Shown piece after piece: positions 22,465 through 31,508 of a stretch of 64,000 nt of DNA (its first letter is position 1; each line of letters opens with the position of its first letter). This stretch comes from Pseudonocardia benzenivorans CB1190 (GTDB taxonomy: Bacteria; Actinomycetota; Actinomycetes; Mycobacteriales; Pseudonocardiaceae), in NCBI RefSeq assembly GCF_000196675.2, contig NC_015312.1, positions 6,030,501-6,094,500 on the forward strand, in the 5' to 3' direction. The notes below the pieces were generated by a model. That model ran no database searches. It was given only the letters and a program-made list of their open reading frames with translations, and had not been told where the DNA came from. The translations under genes were made by a program, and so were the position numbers.

Positions 22465-23979
22465 TCATCCGTTCGGACTAGCCCTGACGGAGTGGCCGGC
22501 CTGGTGGGCGGGTCCGGCGGGCCGCAGCGGCGCCGTCGTCCGGTGCCGCCACGCGCCCCACCACAGCCCCGCGCCGTAGCCGAGATCGTCGATCCGGTGG
22601 GCGAGGACGTGGCCGAGCGGGCCGGGACCGTGCGGGTCGTGGCCGCGGTGGGTCCACCAGTCGACGACGCCCTCGGCGACGGCGGCGAGCGCCACCGCGC
22701 GGCGGGCCCGCGCCGACACCAGACAGGCCGCCACCGCGAGGGGCCAGAAGTGCCGGGTGAGCGCCGCCGCCGTCTGGGCGAGCGCGCCGGCGAGACCCAG
22801 CCCGATGAGGCGCACCGCCGTGGCCCGGGGCCGGCGCACCCTGCCGAGCTTGCGGGACAGGCGTTCCGTGGCGACGGCGGTGATCCCCGCCGCGAGCACG
22901 ACGGCCCCGCGCCGCTGCACGAGCAGCAGCGCGCACACCGCGGCCGACCACGGCGAGAGCACCATCGGCGGCACCGACCCCGGATGCCGCAGGGCGAGCG
23001 GCGCGGCACCCGTCCCGTAGAAGGCCTTGCGCGCCGCCCAGCGCCCGACGTCGACGCGGTGGTCGTGCGCGACGTGCGAGGCCGGCTCGTAGCGCAGCCG
23101 CCACCCCTCGGTGTACAGCCGCAGCACGAGGTCGACGTCCTCGGCGACCTGCAGCCGCTCGTCGAAGCCGGCACCGACGGCGTCGCGGCGCACCAGCAGC
23201 GCGGCGCTGGGCACGTAGGCCACCCGGGAGCGCGGGACCACGGGCGCCGGGTCGAGTCCCAGGTCCAGCGACGACCGCACCGCCTCGTACCTGCTCACCC
23301 ACGATCCGCCCGCCGCGAGGGCGACGATCCGCGGCGCCGCCAGCCCGACGGCCGGGTCGGCGAACCGGTCGAGCAACGGGTCGAGCCAGCCCGCCCGCGG
23401 CACGACGTCGGAGTCCAGGAACGCGACCAGCCGGGTCGTCGCGACGGCGAGCCCGGCATTGCGCGCGGCCGCCGGACCGCGGGCGATGTCGTTGCGCAGC
23501 ACCGTCACCGGCACGGGGTGGGCCGCCGCGGCCGTGGGCACCGCGGCCGGGTCGGCCGAGCCGTCGTCGACGACGACGATCCCGCCGAGGCCGGCGGGCA
23601 GCGCGGCGAGCAGCCGCACCAGGCCCGCGGTGCGGTCCTTCACCGGGACGACGACGGTGACGTCGGCGGGCACGGGTCGCTCCAGCGGCGCCGCGGGCGG
23701 GACGGGCTGGGCGAGCCCGGCGTCGAGCAGCCGCCGGGCCAGCGCCCGCGAGGCCGGGTCGGCGACGGTGATCGTGGCGCCGGTGCCGAGCAGCGCGCGG
23801 GCCTTCGCGGTGAGGTGCACCAGCCGCGGCGGCGCGCCGCCGAGCAGAGCGGCGCCGTCGTCGAGTACCCGCGTCCGGCGGTCGAGGACGACCCGGAACC
23901 CGTCGGGGAGCCGGGTGTCCGCGGGGCCGGTCGCCCCCGGTGGCCCGGCCGACCCGGGTCGTGCGGTCTGAGCGGTCAT
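22465..23979 (-). CDS. mftF: Mycofactocin glycosyltransferase
   Basis: The 504-aa protein is a GT2-family enzyme that adds beta-1,4-glucose units to mycofactocin. The N-terminal ~110 residues (LPDGFRVVLDRRTRVLDDGA, PRLVHLTAKARALL) are the mycofactocin-specific extension. The GT-A domain follows: VTVVVPVKDRT, IVVVDDGSAD, the DxD motif FLDSDVVPRAGWL and VAEDVDLVLRLYTEGW. Several C-terminal hydrophobic helices (PLAVAACLV, VVLAAGITAVA) suggest membrane association. ATG start. It lies apart from mftA-E, behind the phosphodiesterase gene on the opposite strand, so it needs its own promoter in the 78 bp that separate it from that gene. Confidence 0.93.
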   Translation of the reverse strand: MTAQTARPGSAGPPGATGPADTRLPDGFRVVLDRRTRVLDDGAALLGGAPPRLVHLTAKARALLGTGATITVADPASRALARRLLDAGLAQPVPPAAPLERPVPADVTVVVPVKDRTAGLVRLLAALPAGLGGIVVVDDGSADPAAVPTAAAAHPVPVTVLRNDIARGPAAARNAGLAVATTRLVAFLDSDVVPRAGWLDPLLDRFADPAVGLAAPRIVALAAGGSWVSRYEAVRSSLDLGLDPAPVVPRSRVAYVPSAALLVRRDAVGAGFDERLQVAEDVDLVLRLYTEGWRLRYEPASHVAHDHRVDVGRWAARKAFYGTGAAPLALRHPGSVPPMVLSPWSAAVCALLLVQRRGAVVLAAGITAVATERLSRKLGRVRRPRATAVRLIGLGLAGALAQTAAALTRHFWPLAVAACLVSARARRAVALAAVAEGVVDWWTHRGHDPHGPGPLGHVLAHRIDDLGYGAGLWWGAWRHRTTAPLRPAGPAHQAGHSVRASPNG

Positions 23980-24057
23980 CCACCGTCCTGAGCGTCGCGG
24001 GGCCGGTCGTCATTCTGCCTCCCCCGCGCCGCCCCGCGGCCTGGCAGGCTGCACACC

Positions 24058-25203
24058 GTGACCACCCCGCTGCTGCCCCGCTACGGAACGGGCTCGCTGG
24101 CCGAGGTGCTCCCGTCGGTGCTGGCGGCGCTCGGCGAGCCCGGACCCGCTCCCATCGCGCTGCCGTCGGTCCGCGCGGCCTGCGTCCTGCTGGTCGACGG
24201 GTTGGGCGCCGAGCTGCTGCGCACCCACGCCGTCGACGCGCCGTTCCTCGCCGCGATGGCCGACGCCGGGCCCCTCACCGTCGGGTTCCCGTCGACGACC
24301 CCGATCAGTCTCGCGACCCTCGGCACCGGCCTGCCCCCGGGCGGGCACGGCATCGTCGGACTGTCGTTCGACCCCGGCGACCACGCGCTGCTCGACGCGC
24401 TGCGCTGGACCCGCGACCGCGACGGCCGCCACCACGACCAGCGCGAGACCCACGTCCCCGAGGTGGTCCAGCCGCACGACACCGCGCTGCAACGCGCCGC
24501 CGCCGCGGGGATCGTCGTGACGATGGTCGCGCCCCGCTTCCAGCGCGAATCCGGCCTCACCCGCGCCGCACTGCGCGGGGGCGACTTCCACGGCGTGTTC
24601 GCGCTCGGCGACCTCGCGGCCGAGACGGTCTCAGGACTCTCCGGTCCCGGGCGCCGGCTCTGCTACGCCTACCACTCCGACCTCGACACGCTCGGCCACG
24701 TGCACGGCCCCGGCACGCTCCCGTGGCGCCTGCAGCTGCGCCAGATCGACCTGCTCGTGTCGACGATCGCCGCGGCGCTCCCGCCCGACGCGCTGCTCGT
24801 CGTCACCGGGGACCACGGCATGGTCACCGTCGACCGGGCGCCCGACTTCGACGCCGACGAGCGGCTCCAGGCCGGCGTCGCGCTGCTCGGCGGCGACGCG
24901 CGGGCCAGGCACGTCTACACCGTCGACGGCGCCGCCGACGACGTGCTCGCCACCTGGCGGACCGTCCTCGGCGACGACGCCTGGGTCGTCCCCCGCGACG
25001 AGGCCGTCGCGGCGAACTGGTTCGGGCCGCTGGGGCCGCACGTCGCCGGGCGGATCGGGGACGTCGTCGCCGCGATGCGGGGTGGCACCGCCCTCGTCCG
25101 GACCCGGGCCGAGCCGAAGCTCGCGGCGCTGATCGGCCAGCACGGGTCCCTGACCAGCGCCGAGCAGCTCGTGCCGCTGCTGGTGGCGGGCCCGGCCGGC
25201 TGA
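24058..25203 (+). CDS. Type I phosphodiesterase/nucleotide pyrophosphatase-like metal hydrolase
   Basis: The 381-aa protein belongs to the alkaline-phosphatase superfamily (nucleotide pyrophosphatase/phosphodiesterase branch). Probable zinc ligands and nucleophile are CVLLVDGLGAE (Asp), GFPSTTPISLATL (Thr nucleophile), YHSDLDTLGHVHG (Asp, His), VVTGDHGMV (Asp, His) and a later His. No signal peptide. It sits between mftF and mftE, pointing against both; position suggests a link to mycofactocin or nucleotide metabolism, but this is inference. A CAGGCT hexamer seven bases before the GTG makes a leaderless start possible. Confidence 0.85.
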   Translation: MTTPLLPRYGTGSLAEVLPSVLAALGEPGPAPIALPSVRAACVLLVDGLGAELLRTHAVDAPFLAAMADAGPLTVGFPSTTPISLATLGTGLPPGGHGIVGLSFDPGDHALLDALRWTRDRDGRHHDQRETHVPEVVQPHDTALQRAAAAGIVVTMVAPRFQRESGLTRAALRGGDFHGVFALGDLAAETVSGLSGPGRRLCYAYHSDLDTLGHVHGPGTLPWRLQLRQIDLLVSTIAAALPPDALLVVTGDHGMVTVDRAPDFDADERLQAGVALLGGDARARHVYTVDGAADDVLATWRTVLGDDAWVVPRDEAVAANWFGPLGPHVAGRIGDVVAAMRGGTALVRTRAEPKLAALIGQHGSLTSAEQLVPLLVAGPAG

Positions 25204-25309
25204 GCCCGCACCCGCCGCCCCACAGCCACACCCTCCGCGGCCGCCGCACTCGACCGCGCGGCGGCGTGGCATCCACGGTCCGTCGTCCCCGAGCGCCCCG
25301 AGCGCGGCC

Positions 25310-26035
25310 TCAGGCCGTGGCGGCGCGGGACCCGCGGGGCGGCCGCAGCCGTCCGCCGGGGCCCGGGTCCCAGGCCCGCAGGGCCGCGAGCGCGGTGTCG
25401 ACGACGGTCGCGAGCAGGGCCCGTCCCTCGTCGCCGGAGGCCCCGGTCGGATCGCCCAGCACGCCGTTCGCGCTGACCGCGGCGGTGCCGCCCGCGCGCA
25501 GGGCCGGCAGCAGCTCGGCCAGCGGCGCGGTCGCGCCGGGCGCGGCCCGGTCCCCGCGCACGGCGTCCGGGGCGAGCGCCGCGAGCAGCGAGGTCTCGGT
25601 GCGGCCCGCGTGCGCGTCGGCACCCGGTGCGGCACAAGGGATCCAGCCGACGTCGCGGCCCTCGTACCGGAGCAGGTCGACGGCCTCGACCAGCGTCGCG
25701 ACGTTGCCGCCGTGCCCGTTCACGAACAACAGCCGGGCGGCCCACCGGCACGCCGACCGGCCGTACTCGACGAGCAGCGACCGCAGCGCCTCGTGCCCGA
25801 TCGACACGGTGCCGGGGAAGCCCTCGTGCTCACCCGCGGCGCCGTAGGCGACGGCGGGGGCCACGACGAGCGCGGGCTCCGCGGCCAGCAGCCCCGCGGC
25901 GACGGCGTCGGCGATCCGCACGTCGGTGTCCAGCGGCAGGTGCGGCCCGTGCTGCTCCACCGACCCCACGGGCACGACGAGCGTCGGCCGGGCGTCGCGC
26001 AGGTCCGGCCAGGTCAGCTCGCGCAGCAGCGGCAC
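25310..26035 (-). CDS. mftE: Mycofactocin maturation peptidase (creatininase family)
   Basis: The 241-aa creatininase-family metallopeptidase removes the C-terminal Val-Tyr-derived dipeptide from MftC-modified MftA. Metal-binding segments: VVPVGSVEQHGPHLPLDTD (about residues 20-38), AGEHEGFPGTVSI, LLFVNGHGGNVA and PGADAHAGRTETSL. The end is Pro/Arg-rich. Its start lies 9 nt after the stop of the fused flavoenzyme, so it is in the mft operon. A GC-rich imperfect hairpin after the stop (about 25235-25265) may terminate the operon against the convergent phosphodiesterase. Confidence 0.93.
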   Translation of the reverse strand: MPLLRELTWPDLRDARPTLVVPVGSVEQHGPHLPLDTDVRIADAVAAGLLAAEPALVVAPAVAYGAAGEHEGFPGTVSIGHEALRSLLVEYGRSACRWAARLLFVNGHGGNVATLVEAVDLLRYEGRDVGWIPCAAPGADAHAGRTETSLLAALAPDAVRGDRAAPGATAPLAELLPALRAGGTAAVSANGVLGDPTGASGDEGRALLATVVDTALAALRAWDPGPGGRLRPPRGSRAATA

Positions 26036-26044
26036 GCGCGGACC

Positions 26045-29000
26045 CTAACCCCCGCCGAGGCCGGCATCGGTGCTGCGTCTGGGCGCAGGGGCGGCACTCC
26101 CGCCGGTCTCGGCGATCTCGGCGACGAGCCGCTCGGCGTCGGCGATCGCGGCGCCCACGCGGCGCGGGGCGAGGGCGTCGCCGATACGGTTGGGCCCTTC
26201 GCCTGGACGTGGCGGGGTGGCGACGACGACCGCGTCGACGTCCCGCACCGACTCGCGGCCCGTGGGGTGGTGCAGCAGGGTCACGGTGATCCGGCCGGCC
26301 CCGGTGCGCGTCGCGGTGAGGAGCACCGTGTCCGGGGTGCACCTGATCCCGAGTGCGGCCGCGCGCCGTCGGAACATGGGGCGGTGCAGTGTGAGGCCCA
26401 GGTCCTGACCGACGACCATCGCCGCCGCCACCACCTCCACCCCGCAACCGCGCTCGGCCAGCAGCTCGGCGACCGACGTGGCCTCGTGGAAGCCCGTCGC
26501 GTCCACGACGAGCACGTCGCCGCGAGGGTCGGCGCTCCCGTCGAGCACGTCGACGACGTCGTACACGCCGTCGACGGCCCAGGCCGGCCGGTCCGGGATG
26601 CCACCCGTCGCGCGAACGACGGTCCCGCCGTGCGCCGCGGGGTCGGCGTCGACGCCGGTGCACAGGTCCACCCCGGCGGCACGGCACTCGGCGACGAGGT
26701 CGTCGACCAGGGTGGCGAGCTCGCCCCGGCCGGGGGCACGGGCGGCGAGCGCGAGCGTCCCGCCGAGGTGGTCCGAACGTTCGACGAGCCGCACCCGCAT
26801 CCCGCGCTCCGCCGCCGACGCCGCCGCGCGCAGCCCCGCAGGCCCACCCCCGACGACGAGCAGGTCCATCCGCACCCTCGGGCCTGCGAGCAGCAGCCGC
26901 TCCGGGCGGACCGTGCACGACAGCGCCCGGTTCATCCCGACGTTCGCCGTGCAGTCCTGGTTGCACCCGATGCAGGTGCGGGTCGGCCCCCCGGTTCGCG
27001 CCGCCGCCCACGCCGGATCGGCGATCTGGCCGCGGACGACCCCGACGAGGTCGCAGTGCCCGGCCGCCAGGGCGGCGCGCGCGTCGTCGGGACGGGTGTA
27101 GCGACCGGCGCCGAGGACCGGCACCGACACCGCCGCCCGGACGGCCGCCGGCAGTGCCGCCGCGTATCCCGCCGGGACCGGTGAGGGCGCCTCGACCAGC
27201 TCCAGGGTCCGGGTCGCCAGCCCGACGGAGGTGCTCAGGTAGTCGACGCCGGGCTCCACGAGACGGGCGACGGCCACCGCGTCGTCGATCGTCAGCCCGC
27301 CCGGGACGTCCTCACCGCCGCCGAGCCGCACGCCGAGTGCGCGGTCGGGCCCAATCGCGGCCCGCACCGCCGCGACGACCTCGACGAGCAGCCGTGCCCG
27401 CGACGTCAGGTCGCCGCCGTAGCCGTCCGTCCGCAGGTTCGTGCCGGGCGCGAGGAACGCCCGCAGGATCGACGCCTGCGAGCACTGGAGCTCGACGCCG
27501 TCGAACCCGCCCTCGACGCACCGCGCGGCGACGTCGGCGTAGGCGTCGACGAGCTCGTCGATCTGTGCGGCCGTCATGGCGACGGGGACCTCGCGGAACA
27601 TCGGGTCCGGCACCGCGGAGGGCGCCCACACCGGCGCACCCGAGTACAGGCCCGACGACTGCGGCCCGTTGTGGTTGAGCTGGGCGAGCACCGGGACGCC
27701 GTGCGCGTGGACGGCCCCGGTGAGCCGGTGGTACGCGTCGACCACCCGTGGGTCGTGGCCGCGGATCATCCGCTCGTAGGGCCGGTCGCCGGGGTGGACC
27801 GTGTGCTCCTCGGTGATCACCAGCCCGGCCCCGCCGGCGGCCCGGGCCGCGTAGTGGTCGACGTGGCGCATGCTCGGCAGCCCGTCCTCGGCGAAGCCGG
27901 TGAGGTGCGCGGCGAACACGACCCGGTTGCGCAGCCGCAGCGGCCCCACCTGCAGCGGCGAGAAGAGCGGGTCCGGCCCCAGCGCGGTCCGCACCACCGG
28001 GCGCGCGGCAGGAACCCCCCGTGAGCGGCAATGGTCGCTGTCGCGACTGTTGCCGCGCACGGGGGTGCGGGCTTCGCGGACCGCCTCCTGGATTCCCCGG
28101 GGCGCGACGCAGTCGCCGGCCCGGGGCAGGTCCGGCCGGGCGCGCCAGAGTGCATCGTCGGGGAGGCGTCGGACGCAGTCGACGACGACCGTGCACGGGA
28201 CGCGCCGGACCTCGGCGGTGTGGACGTCGACCAGCTCGGCGACCCCGTCGGCAGCGGACCGGACCTCGGAGAACGCCGCGATCGTGACGCCCGCGCGCAG
28301 GAGCCGGGCGTGGGCGCCGGAGACGTCGGCGCCGGGCCCGAGCCGCATCCCCGCGGCGGGGTCGGGGGTGACGAGCGTGCAGCGGTGCCCGGCCGCGGCG
28401 AGCAGCTCGGCCACGCCGATCGCGACGGCGTCCCCCACGGGGTCGGACACGACGACATCCCGTTGCTCCTGTTGCACGAACGGCCCTTTCGCGCAACTGA
28501 GCTGCGGAAAAGGGCCGTTCGTGCCGTTGAGGAGCTCGGCCGCCGGGATGCATTCCACGTCGGAGCCCACGGGGAACGCCGGGGGCCGGGGGCGCGAGCC
28601 CGTCGCCAGCAGGACGTCGGCGCCGCGGGCCCGGGCGTCGTCGAGATCGGCGGGCGTCGCGGAACGGCCCGTCGAGACCGTGACGCCGAGCAACGCGAGC
28701 TCCCGCTCCCACCAGTCGACGAGCAACCCGAAACGCTCGCGGCCCGGCAGCGCGGCGGCGAGGCGCAGCGCACCGCCGAGCCGGTCGTCGCGCTCCAGCA
28801 GGTGGACGACCCGCCCCTGCAGCGCGAAGGCCCGCGCCGCTTCGAGCCCGGCCGGCCCGCCCCCGACGACCAGGACGTCCCCGGTCCCCGGCGCAGCGGG
28901 TGTCGCGAAGGGCGGCGCGGCGTCGTCGGAGACCACGACGTTGCGCGGGTCCCGGCCCGCCCACCAGCGCCCGGACAGCGTGGCCGGCCGGACCCGCTCC

Positions 29001-29899
29001 GGCGTCCCGGCGCGGACGAGCGCGACCAGGTCGGGATCGGCGATCTGCGCGCGGGTCATCTCGACCGCGTCGGCGACACCGGCGTCGAGCCCCTCCTGCG
29101 CGAGGGACGGCGACGCGACCGAGCCCTGCCACACCACGTCGCACCGACCATCCACAATGGACTTCACAGCTGTGGACAGCGAGCGGTTGTACCCGGGTGG
29201 GGTGTGCATGTCGGCCCGGGTGGCGGCGACGGTGAGCGTCCCGCCGCGCACCGGAACGACGTAGTCGACGAGACCGGCGACGGCGTCGACCACCGGCGCG
29301 ACCGAGGCGGGGGTGATCCCGGTCCAGGGGGTGAGCTCGTCGCAGCACAGCCGCAGGCCCAGGACGGCGTCGCCGATCGCGTCCCGCACGACGTCGAGCA
29401 CCTCGGACAGGACGACGGCGTCCCCCGAGGAGAGGCACTGCCGCAGCAGCGCGTACTGCCCGGCGTCGATCTCCACCCCGTCGAGACCGGAGGCGACGGC
29501 GAGCAGCGCGGCAGCCCGGAACCCGTCGACGAGGGCGGCCCGGTCGAACGAGGCAGGGGTCCACAGGACCGGCGCACCGTAGGAGACGGACCCCTGCGAA
29601 CCCGCATGCCCGAGCGAGGCCAGCACCAGGGCCGGGCGGCAGGCGGCGGACACCGCAGCCCACCCCGGTCCACACGCGGAGGAGAGCGGCGCCCGCGCAT
29701 ACGGATGGTCCGACGCGTGCACCGACGCCGTCTCCGTGACGACGACGCCGCACCCACCCGCGGCCCGCGCGGCGTAGTAGGAGACGTGCCGCTCGGAGAA
29801 CGCGCGCTCGTCGCCGAGGTTGGTCTCGTGCGGACCGAACAGCACCCGCGAGGGCGCGACGCGGCCCCGCAGCGGCCACGGGGACGTCAGCGCAGGCAC
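26045..29899 (-). CDS. Tandem fusion of two FadH/OYE-type flavin oxidoreductases
   Basis: One uninterrupted frame encodes 1,284 aa with two copies of the 2,4-dienoyl-CoA-reductase layout (FMN barrel, Fe-S linker, FAD/NAD(P) domain). Copy 1 (residues 1-630) has VLFGPHETNLGDERA and VLVVGGGPAGLEAARAF, but its linker reads RPATLSGRWWAGRDP, with none of the four Cys, and the barrel lacks the RxDxYGG segment. Copy 2 (from about 640, LFSPLQVGPLRLRNRVVFAA) is complete: QLNHNGPQSS, NLRTDGYGG, CIGCNQDCTANVGMNRALSC and a second GGGPAGLRAA. The junction coincides with hairpin B2, and hairpin A1 lies in copy 1. I start at GTG 29897-29899; the longer frame overlaps mftC. Both copies resemble the mycofactocin-associated OYE families and occupy the usual mftD position. 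Confidence 0.8.
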   Translation of the reverse strand: MPALTSPWPLRGRVAPSRVLFGPHETNLGDERAFSERHVSYYAARAAGGCGVVVTETASVHASDHPYARAPLSSACGPGWAAVSAACRPALVLASLGHAGSQGSVSYGAPVLWTPASFDRAALVDGFRAAALLAVASGLDGVEIDAGQYALLRQCLSSGDAVVLSEVLDVVRDAIGDAVLGLRLCCDELTPWTGITPASVAPVVDAVAGLVDYVVPVRGGTLTVAATRADMHTPPGYNRSLSTAVKSIVDGRCDVVWQGSVASPSLAQEGLDAGVADAVEMTRAQIADPDLVALVRAGTPERVRPATLSGRWWAGRDPRNVVVSDDAAPPFATPAAPGTGDVLVVGGGPAGLEAARAFALQGRVVHLLERDDRLGGALRLAAALPGRERFGLLVDWWERELALLGVTVSTGRSATPADLDDARARGADVLLATGSRPRPPAFPVGSDVECIPAAELLNGTNGPFPQLSCAKGPFVQQEQRDVVVSDPVGDAVAIGVAELLAAAGHRCTLVTPDPAAGMRLGPGADVSGAHARLLRAGVTIAAFSEVRSAADGVAELVDVHTAEVRRVPCTVVVDCVRRLPDDALWRARPDLPRAGDCVAPRGIQEAVREARTPVRGNSRDSDHCRSRGVPAARPVVRTALGPDPLFSPLQVGPLRLRNRVVFAAHLTGFAEDGLPSMRHVDHYAARAAGGAGLVITEEHTVHPGDRPYERMIRGHDPRVVDAYHRLTGAVHAHGVPVLAQLNHNGPQSSGLYSGAPVWAPSAVPDPMFREVPVAMTAAQIDELVDAYADVAARCVEGGFDGVELQCSQASILRAFLAPGTNLRTDGYGGDLTSRARLLVEVVAAVRAAIGPDRALGVRLGGGEDVPGGLTIDDAVAVARLVEPGVDYLSTSVGLATRTLELVEAPSPVPAGYAAALPAAVRAAVSVPVLGAGRYTRPDDARAALAAGHCDLVGVVRGQIADPAWAAARTGGPTRTCIGCNQDCTANVGMNRALSCTVRPERLLLAGPRVRMDLLVVGGGPAGLRAAASAAERGMRVRLVERSDHLGGTLALAARAPGRGELATLVDDLVAECRAAGVDLCTGVDADPAAHGGTVVRATGGIPDRPAWAVDGVYDVVDVLDGSADPRGDVLVVDATGFHEATSVAELLAERGCGVEVVAAAMVVGQDLGLTLHRPMFRRRAAALGIRCTPDTVLLTATRTGAGRITVTLLHHPTGRESVRDVDAVVVATPPRPGEGPNRIGDALAPRRVGAAIADAERLVAEIAETGGSAAPAPRRSTDAGLGGG
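28016..28065. repeat. Hairpin element B2 at the junction of the fused OYE domains
   Basis: Core arms GTGAGCGGCAATGGTCGC (28021-28038) and GCGACTGTTGCCGCGCAC (28043-28060) pair with three mismatches around a 4-nt loop and extend outward through C-run/G-run flanks. It is a family B element, read in frame as the linker between the two flavoenzyme copies (residues VRGNSRDSDHCRSRG). Confidence 0.7.
28474..28524. repeat. Hairpin element A1 inside the OYE fusion gene
   Basis: Left arm 28474-28495 (GCACGAACGGCCCTTT...) pairs with right arm 28503-28524 (...AAAGGGCCGTTCGTGC), 20 of 22 positions, 7-nt loop. The same element occurs at 52441-52491. Translated in frame it adds about 17-19 residues (GTNGPFPQLSCAKGPFVQ) to a loop of the first NAD(P)-binding domain. 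Confidence 0.8.
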
Positions 29900-29913
29900 G
29901 GGAGGAAGTGCAC

Positions 29914-29945
29914 GGCACCGGACCCGTTCGGGCGGGTCCGGTGCC
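29914..29945. terminator. Hairpin after mftC
   Basis: A perfect 13-bp stem (GGCACCGGACCCG / CGGGTCCGGTGCC) with loop TTCGGG, 10 nt after the mftC stop on the minus strand and 15 nt before the flavoenzyme start. Probably a terminator or attenuator that sets the ratio of mftABC to downstream genes. Confidence 0.75.
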
Positions 29946-29954
29946 GGCGGTCTC

Positions 29955-31187
29955 TCAGCCGCCCGCGACCGGCAGGCGCAGCCCGGAGTCGGTCTCCGAG
30001 GCACCGAGGCCGGCGAGCGGGCTGGTCTCGCAGGCGCGATCCGGGCGGGTGGTCAGCGTCAGCGGGACGGGGCCCTTCGGCGTGCGCGAGTTGCGCGGGG
30101 CCGAGCGGCTGTGGTCGACGTCGGACTTCGGGATGAGGGTCGCGCCGTCGCGCGCGGCGAGGGCCTGCTCGCCGAAACCGCGGACGCACTCGGGGTCGGG
30201 ACCGTCCAGCGGCAGACCCGTGAAGAACTTGGCCGCCATGCAGCCGCCCTGGCACGAGTCGTAGTGCATGCAGGAGGCGCAGGCACCGCCGGTCTGCGGC
30301 CGGCGCAGCTCGGTGAACAGCTCGGAGTCCTGCCACACCTTCTGGAACCCGCCCTCGGAGCGGACGTTGCCCGCGAGGAAGTTCTCGTGGATCGCGAAGG
30401 GGCAGGCGTAGACGTCGCCGACCGGGTCGATCAGGCAGACGACGCGGCCCGCGCCGCACAGGTTCAGCCCCGGCAGGGCCTCGCCGTAGGCGGAGAGGTG
30501 GAAGAAGGAGTCGCCGGTGAGGACCTGGTCGCCGCGCTCGACGAGCCAGTCGTACATCTGGCGCTGCTGCGACGGCAGCGGGTGCAGCTCGTCCCAGACG
30601 TCGGCGCCGCGGCCCGACGGCCGCAGCCGGGTGATGCGCAGCTGCGCGCCGAACTTGTCGGCGATCGCCTTGAACTCGTCGAGCTGGTCGACGTTCTGCC
30701 GCGTCATGACGACGCTGATCTTCGGCTGGGCGAACCCGGCCTCGGCGAGGTTCTCCAGCGCCCGCATCGCGGTGGCGTAGGAGCCCGGGCCGCGGACGTG
30801 GTCGTTGACGTCGGCGGTGGCGCCGTCGAGGGAGATCTGGATGTCGACGTAGTCGGTCGCGGCGAGCTGGGCGGCCCGCTTCCGGTCGAGCTTGATGCCG
30901 TTGGTGGAGAACTTGACGCCGACGTCGTGGGAGATCGAGTAGTCGAGCAGCTCCCAGAAGTCGGGGCGCACGGTGGGCTCGCCGCCACCGATGTTGATGT
31001 AGAAGACCTGCATCCGCTGCAGCTCGTCGATGACGGCCTTGGCCTCGTCGGTGGACAGCTCACGCGGGTCGCGACGCCCCGACGACGACAGGCAGTGCAC
31101 GCACGCGAGGTTGCACGCGTAGGTCAGCTCCCAGGTCAGGCAGATCGGTGAGCTGAGCCCGTACTGGAAGTGGTCGACGAGCTTCAC
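29955..31187 (-). CDS. mftC: Mycofactocin radical SAM maturase
   Basis: The 410-aa radical SAM/SPASM protein oxidatively decarboxylates the C-terminal Tyr of MftA and then forms the Val-Tyr crosslink. The SAM cluster motif is CNLACVHC (C25, C29, C32), with GGGEPTVRPDFWELLDYS following. The C-terminal SPASM region has the auxiliary-cluster Cys in LNLCGAGRVVCLIDPVGD, YACPFAIHENF and CASCMHYDSCQGGCMAAKF. The last ~60 residues are variable and longer than in mycobacterial MftC. GTG start, 12 nt after mftB. Confidence 0.96.
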   Translation of the reverse strand: MKLVDHFQYGLSSPICLTWELTYACNLACVHCLSSSGRRDPRELSTDEAKAVIDELQRMQVFYINIGGGEPTVRPDFWELLDYSISHDVGVKFSTNGIKLDRKRAAQLAATDYVDIQISLDGATADVNDHVRGPGSYATAMRALENLAEAGFAQPKISVVMTRQNVDQLDEFKAIADKFGAQLRITRLRPSGRGADVWDELHPLPSQQRQMYDWLVERGDQVLTGDSFFHLSAYGEALPGLNLCGAGRVVCLIDPVGDVYACPFAIHENFLAGNVRSEGGFQKVWQDSELFTELRRPQTGGACASCMHYDSCQGGCMAAKFFTGLPLDGPDPECVRGFGEQALAARDGATLIPKSDVDHSRSAPRNSRTPKGPVPLTLTTRPDRACETSPLAGLGASETDSGLRLPVAGG

Positions 31188-31199
31188 GTCGTTCCCCTG

Positions 31200-31508
31200 T
31201 CAGGTGGTGGGACGGGCCTCGATGGTCCCGGAGGCGGCGAGGCCGGCCAGGGCCTTGAGGTACGCGGGACGTTCGGTCTCGGCGACGCCGGCCGCCTCGA
31301 TGGCGGCGTGCACGTCCGGGTGCTTCTCGAGCCCGGTGACGACGTCGACGAGCTGCGGCGTCTTCAGGAACGAGAGCTTGCGCGTCCCGAAGTGGTAGAC
31401 GAGGGCGCCGAACGACTCGGGCCGCAGCGAGACCTGCGGGCTGCAGCGGTACGCGGCCCCCGGGTCGAACCCGGGGTCCGCGCGCCCGGCGGTGGGATCA
31501 GTAGACAC
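31200..31508 (-). CDS. mftB: Mycofactocin peptide chaperone
   Basis: The 102-aa RiPP recognition element protein binds the MftA leader and presents it to MftC. Family signature: YRCSPQVSLRPESFGALVYH, FGTRKLSFLKTPQLVDVV, followed by a helical C-terminal half. The GTG start lies within the last codons of mftA (11-nt overlap), coupling chaperone to precursor synthesis. Confidence 0.95.
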   Translation of the reverse strand: MSTDPTAGRADPGFDPGAAYRCSPQVSLRPESFGALVYHFGTRKLSFLKTPQLVDVVTGLEKHPDVHAAIEAAGVAETERPAYLKALAGLAASGTIEARPTT

